This document shows, piece after piece, positions 42,182 through 50,903 of a DNA stretch of 64,000 nucleotides (its first letter is position 1; each line of letters opens with the position of its first letter). The position numbers were made by a program, and so were the translations under genes. Origin of the DNA: Nonomuraea montanisoli (GTDB lineage: Bacteria > Actinomycetota > Actinomycetes > Streptosporangiales > Streptosporangiaceae); assembly GCF_013363975.1 (NCBI RefSeq), contig NZ_JABWGN010000011.1:61588-125587 (forward strand). Reading direction: 5' to 3'. The notes beneath the pieces are model-generated. The model was not told the origin of the DNA, did not search any database, and saw only the letters and a program-made list of their open reading frames with translations.

Positions 42182-43014
<833 letters not shown>

Positions 43015-43051
43015 GGCCACGGAGCTTATCCGGCCGGGTAGGTTTTCCAGA

Positions 43052-43882
43052 GTGCGCGTCCGCTTCTCCCGCGGTGTCATCACGATCGCCGCGATCGTCG
43101 TCGTGCTCGCGGTGGCGATCTCCGTGGGCCTGTACAACCTGCTCAAGAAGGTCCCGCAGCCGCTGGCGATCCCGGAGGCGTACTGCGTCGTCCGCGCCTC
43201 CACCCCCGGCGACGACCTCAGCCTCGACATCGAGCAGGCGCAGATGGCGGCCACCATCGCCGCCGTCGCGGCGCGCCGCAGGCTGCCCGAGCGGGCCGTG
43301 GTGATCGCGTACGCCACCGCGCTCCAGGAGACGAAGCTCAGGAACCTCGCCTACGGCGACCTCGACTCGGTCGGGGTGTTCCAGCAGCGCGAGTCGCAGG
43401 GGTGGGGCAGGAAGAAGCAGCTCATGGACCCGGTCTACGCGACCAACAGGTTCTTCGCTGCGCTGGTCAAGGTCAAGAACTACCGGAAGATCCCGCTGGC
43501 CGACGCCGCCCAGGAGGTGCAGCGCTCGGCGGGCGGCTACGCCTACGCCCCGCACGAGGACAACGCCAAGATCCTCGCCGCGGCGTTCACCGGCCGGGTG
43601 CCGCGCGCCCTGCACTGCTGGTATCCGCCGGCCAAGGGCCAGACGGCGCCGCCCAAGCCCAGGACCGCCGAGGCGCGCCGTCAGCTCGCGCGGGCCCTCG
43701 GCGACCCGGCGGTCACGAGCACGCGCCGGGGGTGGCTGATCGCCGCCTGGTCCGTCGCGTACGCCCAGAAGTACGGGCTGACCCGCGTCGGGTTCGGCGG
43801 CGCGGTGTGGAAGAACGAGGCGAAGGCGGAGGGCTGGACGACCGGCGACAAGTCCGGCGCCACCCGGGTGGAGCTGTCGTAG
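43052..43882 (+). CDS. membrane-anchored lytic-transglycosylase-like protein
   Basis: 276 residues. GTG 43052 lies 7 bases after TAGGTT (43039-43044), so leaderless; an upstream in-frame ATG at 43013 would share CATG with the divergent dapD start. One N-terminal transmembrane or signal-anchor helix (GVITIAAIVVVLAVAISVGLY). The core VIAYATALQETKLRNLAYGDLDSVGVFQQRESQGWG carries a lysozyme-like catalytic Glu (ALQETKL) and the S-x-G-x-F/Q-Q pattern of SLT enzymes. Likely acts on peptidoglycan; divergent from the diaminopimelate genes, which fits a wall theme. Family is often annotated only as hypothetical. Confidence 0.78.
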   Translation: MRVRFSRGVITIAAIVVVLAVAISVGLYNLLKKVPQPLAIPEAYCVVRASTPGDDLSLDIEQAQMAATIAAVAARRRLPERAVVIAYATALQETKLRNLAYGDLDSVGVFQQRESQGWGRKKQLMDPVYATNRFFAALVKVKNYRKIPLADAAQEVQRSAGGYAYAPHEDNAKILAAAFTGRVPRALHCWYPPAKGQTAPPKPRTAEARRQLARALGDPAVTSTRRGWLIAAWSVAYAQKYGLTRVGFGGAVWKNEAKAEGWTTGDKSGATRVELS

Positions 43883-43884
43883 CC

Positions 43885-43970
43885 GGGCGGGCTCACGCGG
43901 CACGGGGCCCCGGGTGCCGATCGGGCGGGCTCAGGGGGCGCCGACCGGGCGGGCTCAGGGGGCGCGGCTG
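43885..43970. repeat. 24-bp tandem duplication of the DUF4178 gene end
   Basis: GGGCGGGCTCAGGGGGCG occurs at 43923 and 43947 (period 24), with a third partial copy at 43885. The copy at 43947 contains the real stop (43955-43957) of the leftward gene; the others lie beyond it. Confidence 0.75.
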
Positions 43971-44611
43971 ACGACGGCGATGGAGCCGGGGGCCAGCGGG
44001 TTGGCGTAGCTGGCCGTCCACGAGCCGCCCTGGATGCGCTCGAACGACAGCAGCCTGCCGTCGGAGGCCCGGTAGTCGGCGAAGTCGAGCAGCCCGCGCT
44101 CCGGGAGGCCGGTGTCGCCCTCGCTGCGGAAGGCCGCGGTGCCGCGCTCGATCGGGAAGAACTCGACGCCCTCCATGACGATCATGCTCTTGGCCGGGAC
44201 CATGCCCTGGGTGGGCACCTCCGTCCACATGAACACCTCAAGGTGCGGCGGATCACCCTGGCGCGTCTCGACCGACAGCCACTGACGGCGGCGGGCGGTG
44301 TCGCGCAACAGGAACTCGGTCCACTCCTGGCCCTGCCACGAGATGTACATGGCGCCCAGCACGCGCGCGGGCGAGCCGTGGACCTCGATGCCGTCGCCGA
44401 CTTTGAGCGTGCGGGGGTCGGCGTAGTCGGATCCGGCATACCCCACCACGCCCACCGGCGCCGGCAGCGGGGTCTCGAGGGGAGCGACCTCGACCGGCGG
44501 CTCGGCCGTGCGGCCCTTCCTGTCCTGCCGCAGGGTGGCCAGGAAGGCCCCCAGCAGCAGGAGGACGGTGGCGATGCTCAGTCCGAGTACGACCATGGAG
44601 GTCATGCTCAT
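43955..44611 (-). CDS. DUF4178 membrane-anchored protein
   Basis: 218 residues. N-terminal transmembrane helix (SMVVLGLSIATVLLLLGAFLATL), short linker, then a DUF4178-like beta-rich domain: LKVGDGIEVHGSPARVLGAMYISWQGQEWTEFLLRD ... WLSVETR ... EVFMWTEVP and a repeat-like second half. The GGAG site is 11-12 bases from ATG 44611. DUF4178 proteins often accompany polyamine or spore-related operons; none is seen here. Function unknown. Confidence 0.75.
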   Translation of the reverse strand: MSMTSMVVLGLSIATVLLLLGAFLATLRQDRKGRTAEPPVEVAPLETPLPAPVGVVGYAGSDYADPRTLKVGDGIEVHGSPARVLGAMYISWQGQEWTEFLLRDTARRRQWLSVETRQGDPPHLEVFMWTEVPTQGMVPAKSMIVMEGVEFFPIERGTAAFRSEGDTGLPERGLLDFADYRASDGRLLSFERIQGGSWTASYANPLAPGSIAVVSRAP

Positions 44612-44701
44612 AGATCAGCTCGCTCCACTCGCGGTCTGTCTCGGCGAACGCCCTTATTAACGTGTGCGCGCCCGCCGGGGGTGACGGGCTGTGTCGGGAT
44701 C

Positions 44702-45772
44702 CTACTGGAGCCGGCGTACCGCCGCATCGACGCGCTCGTCGGTGGCGGTCACCGCGACGCGGATGTGCTGCGTACCAGCCGATCCGTAGAATTCACCCGG
44801 CGCGACCAAAATACCGATTTCAGCGAGCTTGCCGACCTGATCCCACGACTTTTCTCCGTTCGTCGCCCACAAGTAGAGACCGGCTGTCGAATGGTCGACG
44901 CGCCAGCCCGCCGCCTCCAGCGCGGGCCGCAGCCGCGCGCGTCGCGAGGCGTACAGCTCGCGCTGCTCGTCGGCGTGCCGGTCGTCGTCCAGCGCGGCGG
45001 CCATCGCCGCCTGCACCGGAGCCGGCATGATCATGCCCGCGTGCTTGCGGATCTCCAGCAGGCGGGCGACCAGCGCCGGGTCTCCCGTGACGAACCCCGC
45101 TCGGTAGCCGGCCAGGTTGGACCGCTTGGAGAGCGAGTGGACGGCGAGCAGCCCCTCGTGGGAGCCGCCGCAGACGTCGGGATGCAGGATGGAGATCGGG
45201 CGCTCCTCCCAGCCCAGCTCGATGTAGCACTCGTCGGAGGCCACGATCGTGCCGCGCTCGCGGGCCCAGGCGACCACCTTGCGCAGGTGCTCGGCCGGCA
45301 GCACCCGGCCCGTCGGGTTGCCCGGCGAGTTGATCCACACCAGGTCGGGACGCTCGGGGCCGAGCGCGAGCAGTCCGTCGGAGGCCAGCGCCGAGGCGCC
45401 CGCCAGCCGCGCGCCCACGTCGTAGGTGGGGTAGGCCAGTTCGGGCAGCACCACCCGCTTGGCGCCGAGATAGGTCGGCAGCCAGGCCACGAACTCCTTG
45501 GAGCCGATCAGCGGCAGCACGTCGCGCTGGTCCACCGTGACCTCGTGCCTGCGCCGCAACCACCCCGCCGCGGCCTCGCGCAACCGCGCGGTGCCGTGGG
45601 TCAGCGGGTAGCCGGGACTGTCGGAGGCCCCGGCCAGCGCGTCCTGGACCGCCCGGGGCACCGGGTCGACCGGGGTGCCGATCGACAGGTCGACGACCCC
45701 GTCGGGATGGGCGCGGGCGCGCTCCTTGTAGGGCTCCAGCTTGTCCCAGGGAAAGTCGGGCAGGTTGTTCAC
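44702..45772 (-). CDS. dapC: succinyldiaminopimelate aminotransferase
   Basis: 356 residues from GTG 45772 (GGAG 4 bases upstream); GTG 45814 would add 14 residues. Fold-type I aminotransferase: FPWDKLEPYKERARAHPDGVVDLSIGTPVDPVP is the DapC N-terminus, SPGNPTGRVLPAEHL, SDECYIELGW and the PLP lysine in VHSLSKRSNLAGYRAGF. It converts N-succinyl-2-amino-6-ketopimelate to succinyl-LL-DAP, between DapD and DapE. It follows the ferredoxin gene as in Rv1177-Rv1178. Confidence 0.94.
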   Translation of the reverse strand: MNNLPDFPWDKLEPYKERARAHPDGVVDLSIGTPVDPVPRAVQDALAGASDSPGYPLTHGTARLREAAAGWLRRRHEVTVDQRDVLPLIGSKEFVAWLPTYLGAKRVVLPELAYPTYDVGARLAGASALASDGLLALGPERPDLVWINSPGNPTGRVLPAEHLRKVVAWARERGTIVASDECYIELGWEERPISILHPDVCGGSHEGLLAVHSLSKRSNLAGYRAGFVTGDPALVARLLEIRKHAGMIMPAPVQAAMAAALDDDRHADEQRELYASRRARLRPALEAAGWRVDHSTAGLYLWATNGEKSWDQVGKLAEIGILVAPGEFYGSAGTQHIRVAVTATDERVDAAVRRLQ

Positions 45773-45892
45773 GGAACTCCAGGTCTCGGTGATGCGCCGC
45801 GGGACCGCGGGCACGTCGTCGAACCGGCGCGCCAGGGCGCCGGAGCACGCCGCCGCGCCGGGCCCGGCCGGTCGACCCGCGACGTACGGCGG

Positions 45893-46219
45893 CTAGTGGT
45901 CCTCGCCCTGCGGGGGCAGCGCCGCGACGACCGGGTGGTCCTTCTCGATCTTGCCGACCTTCGAGGCGCCGCCGGGCGAGCCCAGGTCCTCGAAGAAGTC
46001 GACGTTGGCCTTGTAATAGTCCTTCCACTGCTCGGGAAGGTCGTCCTCATAGAAGATGGCCTCGACCGGGCACACCGGCTCGCACGCGCCGCAGTCCACG
46101 CACTCGTCCGGGTGGATGTACAACATGCGCTCGCCCTCGTAGATGCAGTCGACGGGGCATTCTTCGATGCACGCCTTGTCCAGGACGTCCACGCACGGCT
46201 GCGCGATGACGTAGGTCAC
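45893..46219 (-). CDS. fdxA: seven-iron ferredoxin
   Basis: 108 residues from GTG 46219, with AAGGAG 6 bases upstream, giving the typical [26 protein letters not shown] start; ATG 46243 would add 8 residues. Cysteine spacing C-x7-C-x3-CP (3Fe-4S plus one 4Fe ligand) and [12 protein letters not shown] (4Fe-4S) define a 3Fe-4S/4Fe-4S ferredoxin. It is a cytoplasmic electron carrier, possibly for P450s. Downstream dapC is probably on the same transcript. Confidence 0.96.
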   Translation of the reverse strand: MTYVIAQPCVDVLDKACIEECPVDCIYEGERMLYIHPDECVDCGACEPVCPVEAIFYEDDLPEQWKDYYKANVDFFEDLGSPGGASKVGKIEKDHPVVAALPPQGEDH

Positions 46220-46323
46220 CTCGAGCTCCTTCTTCTCCGCCACATGGCTGAATCTGACCGCGGTTTGCTAGGCCCTAGTATTGCCGTGCTTGTCGGCTGG
46301 CCGAAACGGAGGGTGGCAAAGTC

Positions 46324-46554
46324 ATGGCCGCTCGCCTCGTGATCACCGTCACAAGCGCCGACGTGGGCGCCCGCATCACCACGCGCAGGCGGGTTCCCGG
46401 CGGGTTCCGCGACGCGGTGGGTGTGCTGGAGTCGTGGGAGCACGGCGTGTTGCGGGTGCGTAAAAAGGACGGCACGATCGTGGAGATCCCCGAGGAGAGC
46501 CTGGTGGCGGCCCGTGTCGTACCGGCCGCGCCTCCTCGACCTGGGCGCTCGTAA
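46324..46554 (+). CDS. small SH3-like barrel domain protein
   Basis: 76 residues. GARITTRRRVPGGFRDAVGVLESWEHGVLRVRKKDGTIVEIPEESLVAARVVP resembles, from memory, the N-terminal barrel domain found ahead of the GNAT domain in actinobacterial acetyltransferases. Here it stands alone: no acetyltransferase follows. GGAGGG lies 10 bases before ATG 46324; a TAGTAT box at 46276-46281 is a possible -10. It may bind nucleic acid or a protein partner. Function unknown. Confidence 0.7.
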   Translation: MAARLVITVTSADVGARITTRRRVPGGFRDAVGVLESWEHGVLRVRKKDGTIVEIPEESLVAARVVPAAPPRPGRS

Positions 46555-46570
46555 CGGCGAGTATCGCCGT

Positions 46571-47632
46571 GTGACCGTACGTATCTGTGCCGCCGCGGCA
46601 GCCATCCTCGTCAGCGCCGGGTGCGGCGCGTCGTCCACCACCAGCACGCCGTCCAAGCCGCTCCCGCCGGTGAACGTGCGGGCCCTGTCGCTGAAAGAGG
46701 GCTTCGGCGACATGGACCGGCTCGCGGCGGCGGCCCGCCAGGAGGGCTCACTCAACGTCATCGGGCTGCCCCACGACTGGATGAACTACGGCGGGCTCAT
46801 CGCCACCTTCACCGAGAAGTACGGCGTCAAGGTGAACGAGATCGAGCCCAACGCCAGCAGCGCCCGGCAGATCCAGGCCGCCTCGCAGCTCAGGCCCGAC
46901 GTGTTCGACCTCACCCTGGACGTCGCGGTGGCCCACGCCAACCGGTTCGCGCCCTACCGGGTGGCGGGCTGGCAGGACGTGCCGGACGACGTCAAGGACC
47001 CGTCCGGCTCCTGGTACGCCGCCTACGGGTCGTACATGTCGATCGGCTACGACCCGCGCGTGCCCGCGCCCGCCTCGTTCGCCGACCTCGCCAAGCCCGG
47101 CTACACGGTCGCGCTCGACGGCGACCCGCTGCGCTCGGAGGCGGCCTTCGACGGCGTCATGGCGGCCTCGCTGGAGCGCGGCACGCCGCACGTCCGGCGC
47201 GGGGTGGAGCTGTTCGGCAAGCTCGGGCAGGCCGGACGGCTCACCGATCCGGCCAGGGCCAACGTGATCGTGACCTGGGACCACGTCAACGCCCGCCGCG
47301 CCGCCCAGCGCCCCGACGGGTGGAAGGTGGTCATCCCGAAGGACGCGCCGCTCGGCTCGTACCACGTGCAGGCGATCTACAAGAACGCGCCGCACCCGGC
47401 GGCGGCCCGGCTGTGGGAGGAGTTCCTGTTCTCCGACGAGGGCCAGAACCTGCTGCTGCGCGGGTACGCCCGGCCGGCGCGCGCGGAGGCCATGCTCATG
47501 CACGGCAAACTGGACACCCAGATGGGCGCCAAGCTGCCCGTGCCGCCCGGCCCGCCGGTTCTCCTCACGATCCCGCAAACCGACGCTGGAAAGTCCTATC
47601 TGAAGAGAGAATGGACAAAGAGCGTCCGGTGA
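46571..47632 (+). CDS. lipoprotein, ABC-type substrate-binding protein
   Basis: 353 residues from GTG 46571, 17 bases after the previous gene. The signal ends in a lipobox VSAGC (Cys about 18). The mature part follows the family of PotD/iron-type periplasmic binding proteins: EGSLNVIGLPHDWMNYGGLIATFTEKYGVKVNE, DVFDLTLDVAVAH, and a late AARLWEEFLFSDEGQNLLLRGYARPAR, all usual for spermidine/putrescine or ferric binders. No permease or ATPase gene is adjacent, so it is an orphan receptor or works with a distant transporter. Confidence 0.87.
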   Translation: MTVRICAAAAAILVSAGCGASSTTSTPSKPLPPVNVRALSLKEGFGDMDRLAAAARQEGSLNVIGLPHDWMNYGGLIATFTEKYGVKVNEIEPNASSARQIQAASQLRPDVFDLTLDVAVAHANRFAPYRVAGWQDVPDDVKDPSGSWYAAYGSYMSIGYDPRVPAPASFADLAKPGYTVALDGDPLRSEAAFDGVMAASLERGTPHVRRGVELFGKLGQAGRLTDPARANVIVTWDHVNARRAAQRPDGWKVVIPKDAPLGSYHVQAIYKNAPHPAAARLWEEFLFSDEGQNLLLRGYARPARAEAMLMHGKLDTQMGAKLPVPPGPPVLLTIPQTDAGKSYLKREWTKSVR

Positions 47633-47732
47633 GACCGATGTGACTTGGTATGTCATAGCGACGCTCAGCCTCTAAAGTGAACGGGCAGCACGGCCACGGG
47701 GGCCCGATGTCTGAGAATGTGAGCTGATCGTC

Positions 47733-48509
47733 TTGCGATATGACACACCGAGCTTGGAGCGGTGGAGCAGTCGCGCCTACGACGGCAGTTTCGGCTACGT
47801 CTCCACCCAGGGCGCTCCCCTGGTCGACCTGCTGGACCCGCGGCCCGGGGAGCGCGTGCTCGACCTGGGCTGCGGCACCGGCGTCCTGACCGCGCAGATC
47901 GCCGCGCGCGGCGCCGAGGTGCTCGGCATCGACGGCTCCCCCGCCATGATCGAGAAGGCGCTCGCGCAGCACCCCGGCATCGACTTCATCGTCGGCGACG
48001 GCCACGACTTCACCGTCGTCCAGGGGTACGACGCCGTCTTCTCCAACGCCGCGCTCCACTGGATGAGCCGCGACCCCGCCACCGTGATCGCCAATGTCCG
48101 CGAGGCCCTGGTCCCCGGCGGCCGGTTCGTCGCCGAGATGGGCGGGGCCGGCAACTGCGCCGAGCTGACCGCCGCCATGCTGACGGCCTGGCGGGAGTAC
48201 GGACTGCGCGAGCCCGACCTGCCCTGGTACTTCCCCACGCCCGCCGAGTACGCCCGCCGCCTGGAGCAGGAGGGCTTCGTGGTGCGGCTGCTGGAGTACT
48301 TCGACCGCCCCACGCCTCTCGACGAGTGCCCCGGCGGGGCCGCCGACTGGGTGCGGATGTTCGCCTCCTCGGTCATCGAGGGCCTGCCTCCGGAGGTCGT
48401 CGCGCCGCTGCTCGGGCGGGTCAACGAGCTGGCCGCTCCCGCGCTGCGCAGGGAGACCGGCTGGATGGCGGATTACGTGCGTCTACGCTTCGCCGCTGTC
48501 CGGCGCTGA
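47733..48509 (+). CDS. class I SAM-dependent methyltransferase
   Basis: 258 residues from TTG 47733 (RYDTPSLERWSSRAYDGSFGYVS). SAM motif I VLDLGCGTGVLTAQIAARGAEVLGIDGS, then VGDGHDFTVVQGYDAVFSNAALHWM and the post-motif VPGGRFVAEMGGAGN. It is of the methyltransferase type 11/trans-aconitate-like group. Substrate unknown. The start codon is uncertain because no good ribosome site is present. The next gene cluster starts 50 bases downstream. Confidence 0.9.
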   Translation: MRYDTPSLERWSSRAYDGSFGYVSTQGAPLVDLLDPRPGERVLDLGCGTGVLTAQIAARGAEVLGIDGSPAMIEKALAQHPGIDFIVGDGHDFTVVQGYDAVFSNAALHWMSRDPATVIANVREALVPGGRFVAEMGGAGNCAELTAAMLTAWREYGLREPDLPWYFPTPAEYARRLEQEGFVVRLLEYFDRPTPLDECPGGAADWVRMFASSVIEGLPPEVVAPLLGRVNELAAPALRRETGWMADYVRLRFAAVRR

Positions 48510-48546
48510 TGCGTAGTCCATGATGCGTAGGGCTGTTTTGCCGGAC

Positions 48547-48652
48547 TATGGTCTGTTCCGTGGGCGGTGAGACTGTGCCCGCACCGCGATACGCACGTTT
48601 TGATGAGCTTGACGAGCCTTTGCGACGACACGGCGGCGTGAGGGGCCGGTGA
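48547..48652 (+). CDS. 30-codon leaderless small ORF at the head of the helicase cluster
   Basis: TATGGT (48547-48552), 7 bases, then GTG 48560 opens a 30-codon frame (begins MGGETVPAPR, contains RFDELDEPLRRHGG) ending in TGA 48650-48652, 10 bases before the 744-residue gene. The promoter-start geometry is the same as in at least eight genes of this window. It may be a translated leader that couples to the next gene, or a true small protein. No family. Confidence 0.5.
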
Positions 48653-48662
48653 ACGGAACGGG

Positions 48663-50897
48663 ATGAACTTCAGCCTGAGCGACCTCGTACCACCGTTGAG
48701 GTGGAGCGACGCGTCCACGATCACGCTGCTCACCGGGCAGCCGGACCTTCCGGACGCCTGGTGGCGCAGCCTGCCGCTGCCCCGCGTCCTCGCGGTCATC
48801 GGGCCGGAGGCGCTGGGAGAGCTGCTCACGGAGGTCGCGCTGGAGCAGTGGCCCGCCGCCGCCGTGGGCGACGTCCTGCCGGCGCTGCACGTCCTCGACC
48901 CCGAGGAGGCGGACGAGCCGCACGTCGCGATCGCGCTCGACCGGGCCGGCTCGTGGGCCGGGCTGCTCACGCTGACCGGGCGGGAGCTGGTGGACCAGCC
49001 GTTCATCCAGGCGCGCGCGGTGCTGGGGACGCTGTTCTCGGCGGTGTTCGCCCGGCTGTCCCCCGTGCCGTCGGGCCCTCCGGTGCCTTCTGCCCACGCG
49101 GTCGAGGCGCCCGCCGCGTTCGCCGCCCCGTCCGTGGCCGCCCCTTCTGCGGCCGCCGTGAGTCACGCGCCAGAGGCCGTGGACCGGCCGGAGCCGGAGC
49201 CTGAGGCGGCGCCCGAGGCGGGCGAGCCGGACGACGCCGAGGCCGGGCGAGACGAGGTCGCAGCCGCGCACGCCGAGCCGGGTCCGGCCGCGGCCGAGGA
49301 CGCCGAGCCCGAGCCCGGCCAGGCCGAGGCTGACTCCGACGAGCCGGAGCGTGCCGAGATCGAGCACGCCGGGGCTGAGCACGCCGAGGGTGGTCAGGAC
49401 GCGGCCGAGGACGCCGAAGCCGAGCACGCCGAGGGCGCGCGGTCTGAGGACGACGCGCGGCCCCAGGGCGAGGACGCCGAGCAGGCGGAGGCACCGGAGG
49501 TCGGCGACGCGCAGGCCGAGCACGCTGAGGGCGCACCGGCCGACGAGGCCGGGGAAGCCGAGGACGCCGGGGAAGCCGAGGACGCCGGGGAAGCCGAGGA
49601 GGCCGGGGATGCCGGGGATGCCGAGGCTCAGGACGAGGAGCCCGAGGAGGCCCGCGCCGAGGACACCCAGGACGACGAGGAGCTCGTCGAGCCGGAGCCC
49701 GCGCCCGACGGCGCCCCCGAGCCCGAGGACGCCGCGGCCGCCGCGGCGCAGCGTGACCTGTCCGACCTGATCGAGGCCGCCTTCGCCGGGCTCGACGACA
49801 AGAGCTGGGCCGTCGCCCAGAACCGCGTGTTCACCGACGAGCCGTCCGCCGTGGATCAGCTCGCCAAGCTGTTCGCCGTCCCGCCCGCCGAGATCGTCGA
49901 GACCGAGGCGGGGCTGCGCGCCCTCGTGGACCGGTGGCTGGGCAGCGACGAGGCGGCCCCGTTCCGGGCGCATCTGGACGAGCTACGCAGGACGATCGGC
50001 CCGGCCGCGCCGCGGGACGAGCTGATCGGCGCCGCCTCCTGGCACACCAAGGAGATCAAGGCACTGGAGGTGCCGGCCTGGCAGGTCGTGCTGGCCACAC
50101 TGCCGGCCCGGCCCGCGCAGGGACCTCCGCACGCCGCCGGCGGCGCGCCGGCCGCTCCCCCCGGGCCGCCCGGGAAGGCGGGCCCGTCCGTGTTCCACGC
50201 CTTCACCCCGGCCGCGCCGCCGGCCGGGCAGAGCAACGGCGGCTCCGGCGAGCACCACCCGGACGCCGCCGAGCAGCCCGCCGCCGAGCAGCCCGCCGCC
50301 GAGGAGCCCCCGGCCGTCGAGCCCGTACCCGTGCAGCACGACGTCCCCCGGGGCGGCGAGCAGCAGATCGGCAAGCCGTACCAGCCACTGAAGGACGTCT
50401 CCCAGACGCGGCGCTGCTTCCGCCAGCCGGACGGCAGATGGTGGCTGCGCGTGGACGTGACGGCCGAGCAGCTCGCGGGCGGCGAGTGCCCGCTGCCGAC
50501 CGGGTTCGCCGCCTACCTGGGGCTCTCGCCCGGCGAGACGCGCACGGTGCGCAGCGCGGCGGGCGAGCTGACGATGACCTGGCACGGCCGGCCGGTGATG
50601 GAGTCGGTGGAACGGCTGCTGGTGGACGTCGGCGCGAAGGAGGGCGGCCACCTGTTCCTCACGCTGTCGGACGAGGGCGTGCTGCGGGCCCGGCACCTGC
50701 CGGTCGCCGCGCAGGGCGCCGAGAAGATCACCAAGGCGCTCCGCCTGGTCGGCTACACCGCTCCGGGCGGCACGCGTGACCAGGCCGCCCGGGTGATCGC
50801 CACCCGGATCGGCCTGACGGGCCCCGTGGCCCTGCCGGACCTGCTGAACCGGCTGCGCGAGCGCGGCGACCGCGACCTGCTCGCCCTGCTGGACTGA
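48663..50897 (+). CDS. paralog A: large two-domain protein with acidic repeat insert and degenerate HTH
   Basis: 744 residues. Residues 1-130 (MNFSLSDLVPPLRWSDASTI) and 568-744 (KPYQPLKDVSQTRRCFRQ ... RLRERGDRDLLALLD) align with the ends of the protein at 52777. Residues about 137-362 are an Ala/Glu/Asp-rich insert with AEHAEG and AGEAED repeats. Residues 366-480 align with the sigma-region-4 segment of the paralog, but the recognition helix TRERIRQIE reads PPAEIVETE, so DNA binding by this helix is unlikely. The winged-helix part of the paralog is missing and replaced by a Pro-rich linker. The helicase gene starts 6 bases after the stop. Function unknown. Confidence 0.8.
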   Translation: MNFSLSDLVPPLRWSDASTITLLTGQPDLPDAWWRSLPLPRVLAVIGPEALGELLTEVALEQWPAAAVGDVLPALHVLDPEEADEPHVAIALDRAGSWAGLLTLTGRELVDQPFIQARAVLGTLFSAVFARLSPVPSGPPVPSAHAVEAPAAFAAPSVAAPSAAAVSHAPEAVDRPEPEPEAAPEAGEPDDAEAGRDEVAAAHAEPGPAAAEDAEPEPGQAEADSDEPERAEIEHAGAEHAEGGQDAAEDAEAEHAEGARSEDDARPQGEDAEQAEAPEVGDAQAEHAEGAPADEAGEAEDAGEAEDAGEAEEAGDAGDAEAQDEEPEEARAEDTQDDEELVEPEPAPDGAPEPEDAAAAAAQRDLSDLIEAAFAGLDDKSWAVAQNRVFTDEPSAVDQLAKLFAVPPAEIVETEAGLRALVDRWLGSDEAAPFRAHLDELRRTIGPAAPRDELIGAASWHTKEIKALEVPAWQVVLATLPARPAQGPPHAAGGAPAAPPGPPGKAGPSVFHAFTPAAPPAGQSNGGSGEHHPDAAEQPAAEQPAAEEPPAVEPVPVQHDVPRGGEQQIGKPYQPLKDVSQTRRCFRQPDGRWWLRVDVTAEQLAGGECPLPTGFAAYLGLSPGETRTVRSAAGELTMTWHGRPVMESVERLLVDVGAKEGGHLFLTLSDEGVLRARHLPVAAQGAEKITKALRLVGYTAPGGTRDQAARVIATRIGLTGPVALPDLLNRLRERGDRDLLALLD

Positions 50898-50903
50898 GGC
50901 GCC

